NCBI GenBank assembly: GCA_016647705.1
Contig: CM028327.1
Location: 4,907,726-4,971,725, forward strand
Origin: Eucommia ulmoides
Taxonomy: Eukaryota > Streptophyta > Magnoliopsida > Garryales > Eucommiaceae
Length of the DNA stretch: 64,000 nt
Reading direction: 5' to 3'
Part shown: positions 1-10,704 of the stretch, one piece after another
Position numbering within the stretch: the first letter of the stretch is position 1
Layout of the letters: each line of letters starts with the position of its first letter
Position numbers and translations under genes: made by a program
Notes under the pieces: generated by a model
What the model saw: only the letters and a program-made list of their open reading frames with translations
What the model was told of the DNA's origin: nothing
Database searches by the model: none

Positions 1-172
1 AAAGAAAAAGAAACATAAACACTAAGAAAACACCACTGGCCACGAGAGCAAAAACACGAGCAACATTTAGAACTATTAAACTTGGACAATCAAAAGTGGA
101 CATTTCAAGAAATTATAGAATAATATTTTATCATACCGGCTTAAATGAACAAAGAAACTATATCAATAATTG

Positions 173-420
173 AGGTGGCATTTGTTCAGTGTTCAAATTC
201 CCAAATTTATGTCCTTCCCAGACATCTTGGAACAAAATTTTGGGAATAATTCTGATTCGTTCCCAGAAATTCATCTTAAAAATCTGAGAACAAAACAAAA
301 ACAATTATGTTTTTTTGTTTGTTTTCATTTTTTCGTTTCTGTTCCAAGTGCTCCAGTTTTCTATGAGCAGAAAGAAAAAAACCTAAAAAGCAGGAACAAA
401 CACTAAACGAATGGCCACCT
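173..420. mobile_element. MITE, 'aggtggcattt' family, copy 1
   Basis: Non-coding element of about 248 bp that starts 'aggtggcatttgttcagtg' and ends 'cactaaacgaatggccacct'. The ends form imperfect inverted repeats. The interior is rich in 'gggaac' and 'ttcccag' words shared with the copies at 1548 and 1922. Target duplications could not be defined. Confidence 0.65.
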
Positions 421-544
421 TAGTGTTTTTGCTCTCATTGGTTTGGATCGTTTTTTTATTGTTGATAAATTTTTCTATTGTTTGCAATTGATTAGTTCTT
501 TATTTTCCTCATTTTTTCCCAGAGAAAATTGTTCTTTGTAATCC

Positions 545-1052
545 TATAATAAATCAGCTAATACATAGGCAAACCTCTAGATATTTTTGGACCGTTGGAT
601 CATGTTAACCCACATATAAAAAGTGGAATACAAAAATTAGGGTTTTCTCAAACATTTTGTCCCAAACCTCCACTCTTAGCCAAAACATTCTCTCAAGCCT
701 TCACTCTGAGCTCAGCCGTAAGGTTTCAACAGCATGGTGAGGCCTCTCCCTCACTCTCGACAACGATCACGGCAGCTTCTCTCTCTCAAATTAACCTAGA
801 AATTCGTCATCGGTTCCCCTCTCCACTTCCGGCCATTGCGATCGCCTTCATCTCGAGATCTCCTTCTCAGCCTCCCTCTGTCTCTCACTCGAGAAGACAA
901 AGGACACTTATCCCTTGTTGGTGACGATGTCTTATTACACGCGACAACGGATTATATGTGGGTTAAGGTTAACATGATCCAACGGTCCAAAAATGTCTAG
1001 AGGTTGGTCTATGATCCGACGGTTGTCTTTATTTATGAGCTGATTTATTATA
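545..1052. mobile_element. Fold-back/TIR element of ~508 bp
   Basis: The outer ends 'tataataaatcagct' (545) and 'agctgatttattata' (1038-1052) are complementary. A longer inner pair, 572-620 against 950-1005, is almost perfectly complementary (key words 'aacctctaga', 'ttggaccgttggatcatg' and 'cccacatata'). The interior, 640-930, is C-rich and has a chance open frame. It looks like a non-autonomous DNA transposon that interrupts the duplicated unit; it is absent at the matching point near 2245. Confidence 0.65.
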
Positions 1053-1547
1053 AAGATATTCATTAAATGAATCAATTTTTCATTCATATACAAACAAACT
1101 ATAGCTATTGATTCTATAATTGAAGGGTAAAGGAGGAGGAGATTCTACCAGGACATTAAGACCTTGGTGGATTGAGCAACAACAAAGGTGATCGTTTGGC
1201 ATAGCATAGGTAGCGGAAGCATAGGTTTGGTGTGGTAGATGGGGCAATGTCGTTGGTTTCGCTTGTCAAATGGAGGCGCGGTGATTAGGCCAGATCTAGG
1301 TTTGATTTGGTCTAAATTGGTCAGATCTGGCAGAGCTTCGAAGATAATTGGCAGTCGTTGGCTTTGTTTCACATGTCATTTTGCTCATATTGGCTACATT
1401 TAATTGGGTTTTTCTCTAATTACTAAGTTTGCTCATATTTGGCAGTCCTAATAATCTGAAAAATCAAAAACAGAAATCCGGGAATACCCAAAGAAGGATT
1501 TATGTATTGTTCCAAAATCTGAATCCATTGTTGAGTGTGGTTTGTTT

Positions 1548-1786
1548 AGGTGGCATTTGTTTAGTGTTTCTGTTCTCAGATTTTTGTTTTTTGTTCCTAG
1601 AAAACTAGAAAGAGAAATCTGGGAACAATGATGATTTGTTCCATAGAAATTTAATCAGAAATTCAGAGAAGAGAACGAAAATATTTTGTTTCCATTTCTT
1701 TAATCTGTTCCCAGTGTTCCCATTTTCTTTTTTGGGGGTTGAGGACAAAAAGAAAAAGAAACTGAAACACTAAGCAAACACCACCT
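1548..1786. mobile_element. MITE, 'aggtggcattt' family, copy 2
   Basis: Starts 'aggtggcatttgtttagtg' and ends 'cactaagcaaacaccacct', which form inverted ends of about 20 bp. The tail of a sister copy makes up bases 1-36. Confidence 0.7.
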
Positions 1787-1921
1787 GGCCACAAGAGCAA
1801 AAACACGAGCAACATTTAGAACTATTAAACTTGGACAATCAAAAGTGGACATTTCAAGAAATTATAGAATAATATTTTATCATGCCGGCTTAAATGAACA
1901 ACAAAACTATATCAATAATTG

Positions 1922-2136
1922 AGGTGGCATTTGTTCAGTGTTCAAATTCCAGACATCTTGGAACAAAATTTTGGGAATAATTCTGATTCATTCCCAGAAA
2001 TTCATCTTAAAAATCTGAGAACAGAACAAAAACAATTATTTTTTTTTGTTTGTTTTCATTTTTTCGTTTCTGTTCCAAGTGCTCCAGTTTTCTATGAGCA
2101 GAAAGAAAGAAAGAAAGAAACAAACAAACACCACCT
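1922..2136. mobile_element. MITE, 'aggtggcattt' family, copy 3
   Basis: Duplicate of the 173-420 element. It is slightly shorter and carries a 'gaaa' microsatellite run before its right end 'caaacaaacaccacct'. Confidence 0.7.
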
Positions 2137-2267
2137 TAGTGTTTTGGTTTGGATCATTTTTTTATTGTTGATAATTTTTTCTATTGTTTGCAATTGATTA
2201 GTTCTTTATTTTCCTCATTTTTCAGAGAAAATTGTTCTTTGTAATCCCATAATTCTATAAACCCAAT

Positions 2268-2430
2268 AATGTGCATAATAACTTGGAGTGCTAAACTTTA
2301 CATATTCACTTTTGAATGGAGTAGATATATACTGAAATTGAACTTCAATGTTGTGCATAATAACTTGAAGCACTAAACTTTGCAGATGCACTTTTGAATG
2401 GAGTAGATATACCCAAATTGAAGTTCTTTC
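2268..2430 (+). repeat. Two-copy tandem repeat, ~80-bp period
   Basis: 'gtgcataataacttg' and 'cacttttgaatggagtaga' each occur twice, about 80 bases apart, with a few substitutions. Confidence 0.7.
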
Positions 2431-3958
2431 GCCAATTGGTAAGTCCCAAAATTTTCATGGATTCGTTTTAATTTATGTTTCTGTTTATGTGGTGGTCATT
2501 TCCAATTTATATTTGTCGCTCAGCTTTTAGAATATTTGTAGTTGTTTAGTATTTATGTATGTTTGCCATTCTTTAATTATTGAAGAAATTTGTTTGTCGT
2601 TCTAAAATTAGTTTTTGTTTTAGTTTAAGCTAAAGAATTAGGGTTAATTGGTTCTCTACAGATTTTATGTTAAGGTAGTTGATTTTTCCATGCTCAATGT
2701 TGTCAAGTGGGTATTACCATTAGTTGACTCTTTTTCATTCATTCGGGTAGAATATATTTTCTAAAGACAATTCTTTTGTCTTGTTCCCATGTGTTTTGAA
2801 TAGAAACATATTTTCCCCCTTTTTTTTCTTCCAAGAATAAACGTTGAATTTTGTCTTTTGTCGGTTTTTCAAAAACATATCTTTTTGACATTTTTTTTCT
2901 AATTTCTTAAGAGCTAAAAATTAGAAGAGAAAAAGGTTAGAGAAAAAGGTCATCTTAGTTTTCTAAAGTTTTTTAGAGAATTCTTTTTATATTGCTTTCA
3001 ACTCAATAGATAAATTTATCACTTTATTTGTTTTATTTTGTTTTTTTCGGCATTTGATGTCAAGTTTTGGCCCCTAATTTCTTCTTGGTCCCCTACTAGG
3101 ATAAATAAAATGAGTCTAAATTGATGGGAGTACAATCACGAGGTAATTGCATTATCTTTATTGATTCAGTTTAATTTAATTTAGTTGTTTGTAATTTTAT
3201 AATAATTTTTTTTTTTGTAAAATTGACATTCATTTTGTTTCTCTCTCATTGGCAAATATATAAGTGTGACACTCCCAACATTTCAAAATTTGATGGACAT
3301 AATCTATGGTTTGACAATTAGTGTTTAAGGTTAGTTCCAATAGCCTTGGATGATGGGCTTCAGTGTTTTGGGTGTAGGAATTTGGTTCATTTTAGGGATC
3401 ATGCACCATTCTTGATTTGATTCTTTCTAGGGATTTTTATTTTATTTCTTTGTTTTTGGTATTTTGACTTGATTTTTTCGTACTCAAATTTGAGAACAAG
3501 CAGATATACTACTGTCAATATCTTCAGGGAATAACTTAACTTACGAGTGATTGGGCATAAGTTCATATTTTGTTTTTGATCTGTTTTTTTAATTGGTTTT
3601 TTTAGTTGTTTCTTTAGATTGTTGATTATTTGAGTTGTTTATTTAGTTAGTTTGGATCTATGATGCTATTAGGTTTTGCAGTTGGTTTGGTGATGAAACA
3701 GAAAAAAGAATCTATTGGAAGCTCTATGTCCTCATATAAATAGTTTGTATTTGCAAAGAATGATTTACAGTACAATTTATTTATTACTTCCATATAACGG
3801 TACAAGTTTTAACCTCAAGTTTTAGTTATTATTGATGTTCAATTGTTAATTATTATTGATGTATAAATGAAATAACTGCAGAATATTGATCTGGATTATT
3901 AGTTATTATTGATGTTCAAATTAAATAAGTGTTGAATGTTGTATATATAGGAAATTAT
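2431..3958. other. A+T-rich interval without a gene, probable Helitron body
   Basis: I see no coding potential. The stretch leads into a Helitron-like 3' end at 4015, and its last 150 bases share 'ttattgatgtt' and 'aaatgaaat' words with the sequence before the other Helitron end at 18941. A 5' TC terminus was not found. Confidence 0.35.
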
Positions 3959-4015
3959 GTCAATTTTTTGTTTTTGTTTTTGTTTTTGTTGTGAAGGCAC
4001 GGATCATACGCTAGT
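3959..4015 (+). mobile_element. Helitron-like 3' terminus (decayed)
   Basis: 'ggcacggatcatacgctagt' matches the better preserved terminus at 18923-18941 ('ggcacggattacacgctagt'). It ends CTAG|T, as Helitron 3' ends do. The hairpin just before it has lost most pairing. The 5' limit is unknown. Confidence 0.55.
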
Positions 4016-4505
4016 GTTTTAAAACAATTTGTCATAATTTTCGTTCACTAAATATGATTTTGCATTTTCATTTACTATAATATACAATATTCAAATTATT
4101 TAATTTTCACAGTTAATGACAAATGGTAGGTAGCGAAGAACAGTCATGAACATAACATTAACAGTTAACTAGTTTGTCAAAGTAGTAAGTGCATCCATGG
4201 TCCAAGGCTACATGAAATAAACTAAAGTAGCCTTTAGTTTTAAAGAACTAGAGTCACGAAATTGAAATTAGTGAATGTACTAATAATCACTTAAACGTGA
4301 ATGGATTTTTATTCCAGATATGAGCTCAAGGATTTAATTTGCTGCAGGTAAACTCACTATGCATGAATGATTCTTGTTGGAATATTTAATATTTTCGTTA
4401 ATGCATTATTTATTATTTTTAATTTTAAGTATACAAAAAAAAAGTGTTACTAAACGGTGCCTTAATTGAAACAAAAAAAGAAACATATCCGAAGCTGACC
4501 CTTAC

Positions 4506-4866
4506 CTTCATAAGACTTCTTTGCAGGAATCTTCCAACTGAAAGAGGCGAAAACCGCATTAACATCTGTACCAGGGAACGCTGACCGTATATACTGCTCA
4601 ACCGAAAGTTTGCTTGCAAAACCTGATCTCTTACGTCCACCTTTCTGAAGACTACGAGGAAGGTAAAGATATCTATCTAAAAAATACCCTGAGTTTGCAA
4701 CTCTCTTCCCCACTTTCCAACTCCACTTATCACCATTGTTAGGCCAATTAATTGGAGCATATGGAAGACCTTCGCCTGAATCATTAATAGAAACGGGATA
4801 GAGATGAAACCCATTTTCTTTTATTGATTCAAGCCGTCCATTACTATGATCATGGATCTGGTCCAT
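4506..4866 (-). CDS. First coding exon of a conserved plant protein (DUF7081-like)
   Basis: 120 codons run from the ATG at 4866 to a good splice donor (AAG|GTAAGG, intron from 4505) in phase 1. The exon also has an acceptor before it (polypyrimidine run and TAG, exon from 4926), so the ATG lies in the second exon or later. Residues 17-70 hold a dense conserved-looking block: ENGFHLYPVS, SGEGLPYAP, WPNNGDKWSWKVGKRV and DRYLYLPRSL. Residues 82-113 (GFASKLSVEQYIRSAFP, then FASFSWKIP) continue it. From memory, this order matches the N-terminal region annotated DUF7081 in plant proteins of unknown function; this was not checked. No further exon was recognised in the 4.5 kb downstream, which is full of transposon sequence. 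The gene may have a long intron, continue beyond the window, or be truncated. Function unknown. Confidence 0.65.
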
Positions 4867-5111
4867 TGTTTCGATTTCTTTACAACAGAACTGTTGTTGT
4901 TTATGGGCAGCCAACAACGTTGTCACCTACAAAAAATGATTGAATTTTTTCTAGTATTAGGACATCTATAAGTCAAGTTTTTTGGAAGAAATGTAATAAT
5001 GGCATATTCTAATGAGTCATAGGTGAATGTACAGAAGATACAAAGAGGGATCAATATCAATTCTATTGATCCATGAGAGAACAAATTGGGAAAAAAATAG
5101 CATAAATACGA

Positions 5112-5245
5112 TAAGGTAGCATTTGGTTTCACGAGATTGAAGCCCTCGAATTGGGAATAGAAAAATGAATGCATCTAAAAATTACATACGTTCATTTCTA
5201 ATTCCACTTCCGAGGCTTAAATTCCATGCTACCAAACACTACCTA
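5112..5245. mobile_element. MITE, 'aggtagcatttgg' family, copy 1
   Basis: Starts 'aaggtagcatttggtttcac' and ends 'ctaccaaacactacctaag', giving inverted ends. The short interior has 'gaatgcat' and 'attccacttcc' words shared with the copy at 5567. Confidence 0.6.
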
Positions 5246-5337
5246 AGTGACATGAAAATCCTCATATCCATTGGCATCTTTAATTAAAATATGATATTTC
5301 TCTTGGATTGTTGGTTTATTTTCATAAATAGAAATCC

Positions 5338-5575
5338 TAGGTAGCATTTTTTTTTTTTTGGGTTTTACGGTAAGGTCGGTCCGGGCTAGCTTACGTACAC
5401 CTTTACTAATCACCTTCCCAGACGATATTAAGGGCGGACTCCCCCACATCGGCCTGGTGCATTCAAGATTTAATTCTTGAAGTGCTCCCAGGACAGTCGA
5501 AACCCTGGTTGACAAGAAGAGGGATAACTCTCCTTACTAACCGGACTAGCACCTCTTGGGTCCTTAGGTAGCATT
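5338..5575 (-). mobile_element. tRNA-derived SINE with 11-bp target duplication, minus strand
   Basis: Body 5349-5564. Read on the minus strand it begins 'ggacccaagaggtgctagtc' (A-box-like 'tagtccggttagt'), then a B-box-like 'gggtttcgactg', and ends near 'gctagcccggac' before an A-rich tail (the T run at 5347-5359 on plus). The target duplication 'taggtagcatt' is exact at 5338-5348 and 5565-5575. That word is the tip of the adjoining MITE, so the SINE inserted into it. Diverged relatives lie at 45706-45913 and perhaps 53015-53150. Confidence 0.8.
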
Positions 5576-5677
5576 GGGTTTCATGGAATTGGAGCCTTAG
5601 AATTGGAATTACAAATGAATGTATGTAAAAATTTAAGAAGCCACATGCATCCAATGCCATCTAATCAAACACTACCT
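5567..5677. mobile_element. MITE, 'aggtagcattgg' family, copy 2 (host of the SINE)
   Basis: Starts 'aggtagcattgggtttcatg' and ends 'ctaatcaaacactacctt', with the same inverted ends and interior words as the copy at 5112. Its left tip is duplicated on the far side of the SINE. Confidence 0.6.
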
Positions 5678-6404
5678 TAATGGAATTCACAAGAAAATTG
5701 AGCGACAAAGAACTAGGGTTTCGAGATTGCTTTGGTTTGAAATTTGAAAAAATGTATTTGTTAATGCGAAACAAAGAAAATCGTACCCACAAGCAACATT
5801 TAACTAGAGCTTATTTGAAGCCCCAATTGAGGATTCTATAACATGTTAATAAAGTTCACCAGCTAATTTCTTCCAGTATGTCACATATCAGCATCACTTT
5901 TTGCTAGTAAGTTCACCAAAACATTCATATATTACCACAATGTAAAACTAAATCTCACCAAATTCATACCAAAAGCAAGCAACTAAAAGCCAATAGAAGA
6001 CTCCAACTTACATTAAATGGTCTGAAGGATTGTTTCATAGAAGCGATTCCCTACTGAAATTGTTTTGAGGCACCTGATGATCCAAATCTAAGAATAAAAC
6101 TTCTTAAATGTAGAAATTGAAAAGCTTGAATAGAAAAATTGATAAAGATGAACCAATCAGAGGTTGAGTTAATAAAAATGGTGGTGTCGATGGCTGTTGT
6201 TTCTAGATCTTAAAAGAACGGTGTTAGGGCCGCCAGCGGGGTGGTTGCGTGGTGGATGGTGGCAACGATGTAGAGAGGGAGAGAGAGAGCTGGTAGCGAG
6301 GGGCAGAGGTTGGGATGAATATCGAGATCGAGCTCGGATTTGTGAAGAAATGGTGACATAAGGCGTGGTTGAGGGCGGCGACGATTTTAGATTGAGAGAT
6401 GTAC

Positions 6405-6550
6405 CTGCGACACCAAAAGGATTGGAATTGAGAGCGAGAGAATTGGTGATGGGCGTCCAACAATGGCGATAGATGTAGCTGGCCGTAAGCACACAGACAC
6501 AAGCAGAGACTGAAAGGGCTGGGAAGGTCAAGTGTGGTTAGGGTTCTGTC
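6405..6550 (-). other. Candidate 5' noncoding exon of the 4506-4866 gene
   Basis: Read on minus, this stretch is C/T-rich like plant leaders and ends 'gtgtcgcag|gtacatc', an acceptable donor. Another possible donor ('gtaagttgg') lies near 6012. Chance open frames cross the region on minus but look like no known protein. The assignment rests on position and composition only. The solo LTR at 6594 begins about 45 bases further out. Confidence 0.3.
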
Positions 6551-6593
6551 CTTCAAAATTTCAAATTAGATCTCTATCTTTCAATTTGATTGT

Positions 6594-8134
6594 GTTGGCC
6601 CCTAAAAAAGCTCGAGGACAAGTTGGCACGGACTCTGTGCACTTTGCCACTGGACATGGTGCATGCGGCACAAACAAAGACGTTGGTATATGAAGGCACC
6701 AAACAGCAGGATTGGCAAGGGATATACACGGAGGTTAACAAAAGTTGGAAGGTAGGCGAATGTTGGGCGATGACATATCTTGATTGGCAAAATGTTGGCA
6801 TGATGGTGCCAAGTTGAGATAACTGGCACAAAATGTGGGCCCGCGGTTAAGCTAAGAAGTCAACCGTGAGCAAGGGTCCACTGTTGACTCTATTATGACT
6901 TTTTTGACATTTTGATGTCTACTGCTACCACTTGAAATATGTTGCTAAAAGTATTATAAGGGAGTGTCCCTCCCTCCAAACCTAAGGTAAGGCAAGACCC
7001 TAAGCATGTTGTGGAACGTCGACACGGCAAGGCAATGTGTAAGGCACGGCTCACCCTTGGTGGGAAGTTTGGAATAAGGCTTACCCAATAATAATGGTTT
7101 GAGACATAAACTGAGACAGGGCGCATCGATGGACAAAGGCTTCGTGGGACAATACCAGCGGGTGTTGGGCATTGTGATGGTAATCCTAGGCGCAATACTA
7201 GGATAGTTGCCATGGGTGTGGCATGACAACGGGCAAGACCTTGACACGCGGTCAAGGCAATAAGTGTCAACATGCAATAATACGTGTCGAAGGAACAGGG
7301 AGACGTTAGACCAAGGTGTTGAGCACGCGTTGGCAAAATAGTGCGTCGTTGGGCAATGTGGGTGCACATTGGCGGTGACGGCATACGGTGCAAGGCAATC
7401 CTAGGCACAGCACTAGGATTGAGTTTTATGGGCGCGGCATGAAACCAACGTAAGACCTTGGTGCAGCATCAAGGCAAGGCGGACAAAACATGGGCGCAAC
7501 GCCACGTTGTGATCGGTGTCATGTGGGCAGCATGATGCACTGTTGGGTGCAATAGTGTATTCTGGTGCGAAAAAAACATACGACGGTGGTAAGTCGTTGG
7601 GCGCAACGATGCAACAAGATGCAATAGAATGGCAAATTGAGCTGGGTAGCTGGGGCTTAACCAATATGCGAAAATTGGTTAAGTGTGACAATTTATGGGA
7701 CATGTGTTGAACATGTGGGGGCAATTATGGGTTCTGGCCAGAAAACTGGCCAAATAACTGCATTGGACACTTGTTCAGCCATTTGTCCAACATGAATGGA
7801 GCAATTTTGTGCATGTTGTCTAGCAGTTGGGGTTGTCAACTTCATTGTTACCAACATATATTAGGATTTGTAAATGGTATGCAGTGAGTTTTGAGTGTTT
7901 CTGCAACTCCTGACTAGCATTGTGTAAGTATTTCCTTGTTTTCGCTAAGTAATAAAAATAAGGTTAATTGCGGTTGTAATTCATTGTGTTTCTTATTGTT
8001 TTTTGGTGCATATGAGTGTGTTGGGTTGTTGTGACAATGCATTATCTAGGAACATTTGAGCAGCTGACTAGTTGGTGGGCAACTAAACCATCATGGGTGG
8101 AAAAAAATTTAGTTCGGAATTTAAACTTGTGACA
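6594..8134 (+). mobile_element. Solo LTR (1541 bp), target duplication GATTG
   Basis: Begins 'tgttggccc' and ends 'aaacttgtgaca' (TG...CA). It is flanked by an exact GATTG duplication (6589-6593 and 8135-8139). It is much more G+C-rich than its surroundings. Two internal segments about 215 bases apart repeat a stem-loop (ATCCTAG...CTAGGAT) that also occurs in the solo LTR at 53157-54035, and the right ends of both LTRs resemble each other ('tttaa' then 'tgtgaca'). No internal retroelement region remains. An old LTR retrotransposon relic, probably Ty3-like. Confidence 0.8.
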
Positions 8135-8139
8135 GATTG

Positions 8140-8700
8140 CATAGTAAAAAATCTATCTTATAAAAGTTATAATCATTATTCAATATTCTAAATGCAATTA
8201 AAAATATGATCGCTATTTACAAAAAGTAATTATAATTTTTAATAAGTATGATTTTTTAACATTATTGTAATAACCTCGCGGTGTTTATAACTCTCGCCTA
8301 TCGAAATTCTGTTTAAAAATCTCGTCCGAGAACTTGTACAGAGACGGATTTCCTGCAGCGCTGTGAACAAGGCATGAATCTTCCATGCTTGTTTCATTTT
8401 ATTTTATTTTTGTAATAATAGGTTTTTTCATTAATTTTTCGTTTCTTTTACTTTGACTAATATTTGTTCAAATCTAATGCTAGTGGTTTTTTTCCCCCAA
8501 ATTGAATAATTTTTTTATTATTTTTCTTTTACTTTAGTTAATTTTCCATATTTAATTTTAGTATTTTTTTTTTTTTTTTAATTAAAAAGAGAGTCACCCA
8601 AATTTGGCGCCAAAATTTACTCTAATTTTTTAAAATTTAGTGACATTTGTAATAAATTAGCAGCAATTAAATAATTTGATATTAAAAACATATTATTAGT
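8140..8700. other. A+T-rich interval without a gene
   Basis: I see no coding signal. It contains a perfect 12-bp palindrome TTTGGCGCCAAA at 8603-8614, which fits the E2F consensus, and leads into the CACTA-type end. Confidence 0.4.
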
Positions 8701-8758
8701 GGTTATGTTTTAATTGCCACTAGAATAATTGTCGTTAAAGACTGTTTTTCTTATAGTG
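8700..8758 (-). mobile_element. CACTA-type terminus fragment
   Basis: Read on minus, the sequence from 8758 begins CACTATAAGAAAAACAG, the usual start of plant En/Spm (CACTA) elements. The partner end was not found, so this is a terminal fragment or the rest lies in altered sequence upstream. Confidence 0.45.
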
Positions 8759-10704
8759 TCGTTAATTAGTCACCTCCATCATATTACCTTCACCCTTGCC
8801 ATTGTGGCACTCTCGATTAGGTCATGTTTCTTCTAGTAGTCTCAATTCTCTTATTTCTAGTAGGTACTTAGTTTTAGTTCAATATAATCCATTTGACCGT
8901 ATTCATTATCAACTTGCAAAATAACCAGATTTATTATTTAATGATAGTCATTGTGTTTTTCTTACACCATTTGATTTAGTGCATTATGATGTTTGGGGAA
9001 AGGCCCCTATGCAACAATGGGCTATTCTCGATATTTTGTCTTTTTGTGGATGACTACTCTCGTTATACATGATTGTTTATTATGAAAAAACATATTTTAA
9101 CTATTCCAAAATTATTTTGACTCTCTTTCACGGTCAAAATTCAATTTTCTCGCAATATTAAAGTTTCCGTTTAGATAATGCCATGGAATACAAAGATCAC
9201 GCCTTCCTTAACCTACATCATAAAAATAACACTTATACCCTGGAACCTTCCAACAAAATGGAAGAGTTGAACACAAATATAAATACATTCTCAACATTGT
9301 TCGTGCTATACTCATCTCTTCATCCTGTTCTAGCGTTTTAGGGGTGAGGTTCCCTTAACCACAGTATACACTATAAATAGTGTTCCTTCCGCTGGCATCA
9401 AACATCAGTCACCTTATGAGCGTCTTTTAAGTAATACTTCCATTTCTCTTCTCTCAAAGTCTTTAGTTGTGCTTGTTTTGTTATTCTTAAACCACATGAA
9501 CACAATGTTATAACCAGGGTTGGTCTATGTTATTTTCTAGGATATGATATTGAGCATAAAGAATATTGGTGGTGGGACCCCATCTCTAATATTTTTCGTA
9601 TCTCTCGTCATTTTCGTCTTTGGGCAACATAATTTTTTTCTTTATGCACTCATTTGATACATCATTCATTAATAAATTCATTAATAACTCCAGATTCTTT
9701 ATTATCCATCTCTTGAGTTGTTCCGTATGGATATTATTTTAGGTACCTTTGAGCCCATGCAAGAAACACCAGTTGGCTTAGCCCCTCCATCTCTACCAAT
9801 CGCTCCTAAAGTTTTCCTGTGTCTATACACATCTCCCTGTCGTCACTGTCATTCTAAAATAGACTTTTTTTTAAATGAATGTCAAGAATGTCACCCTCAA
9901 CGACAACCTTCTTGAGAGAGTCTACATGCATACCCTTCGTAGACTAGTTATTCCTCAACACGAAGTCTGCCACCGTATATAGTCTCAAACAAGACCCACG
10001 TGCTTGGTTCGTTAAATTCGGCACCATTGTCCACCAATTTGTGTTCACATACAATGCTCATAATTATGCCATGTTTGTTTGCCAAACTGAGAGCAATATT
10101 AGTTTTCATTTATTGTATGTGGATGACATGATTGTTACAAGGGATTGTATGCATGGTATCTCCGAACTCAAATATTTTCTCAGTGGTCTATTCGAAATGA
10201 AAAATCTTGGCATGCTCATCTATTTCCTTGGCCTTGAAGATTCAACTGATTCAGATGGATACTATCTCTCGTAGGCTGAATATACCTCTGATCTCTTTTT
10301 TAAGATTGTCATCACTCGTTTTGCTACTATTAACACTTCTCTAGAGCCGAATATTAGACTTACTCCACTAGATGAAGCATGTCTCTCGGATGTCACTCGT
10401 AATAGCCAACTAGTTGGAAGTTTGGTATATCTCACAATTATTCGCCTAGACATTGCTTTTGTTATCTATTAGGTCATCCAGTTCACGTCGGCTCTTCGGA
10501 CTACTCAATACTTGGTTGCTGTTTGTATTTTTTGGTATATCAAAGACACTTCATTTCACAGACTTTATTTCTCAGTCCAATCTATTCCCAAATCCCAGCT
10601 TACAAGTTTATTCTGAAGTTGACTGGGTCAGGGATCCCATCAATAGATGCTCTACCATAGGTAGCTATTTCTTCTTAGGTGACTCACTTACTTCATGGAG
10701 TAGT

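Larger units (their letters stand above)
1..2245. repeat. Tandem duplication of a ~1.75-kb MITE-bearing unit
   Basis: Bases 1-540 reappear at about 1749-2245 with few differences (shared landmarks: 'ctggccac', 'aacatttagaactatt', 'ggcatttgttcagtgtt'). The offset is constant at about 1749 bases. Base 1 lies inside the tail of a MITE that is complete at 1548-1786, so the window opens part-way through an earlier unit. The copies part near 'ctttgtaatcc' (about 541 and 2243). There are no retroelement proteins between them and no primer site, so these are not LTRs; a tandem duplication is the simpler reading. Confidence 0.75.

Noticed and set aside
1-2245. The two ~500-bp direct repeats as LTRs of a retroelement
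   Set aside because: No primer site, no polypurine tract, no retroelement protein between them, and the repeat edge falls inside a MITE.
6169-6556. Minus-strand open frames of 110-120 codons
   Set aside because: Two frames are open over the same bases, Ser/Pro/His-rich and unlike known proteins; a C-rich leader explains them better.
6893-7724. Long minus-strand open frames (137-171 codons) in the G+C-rich stretch
   Set aside because: They lie wholly inside the solo LTR, overlap one another in different frames and have odd Cys/His/Pro/Leu-rich composition typical of non-coding GC-rich DNA.
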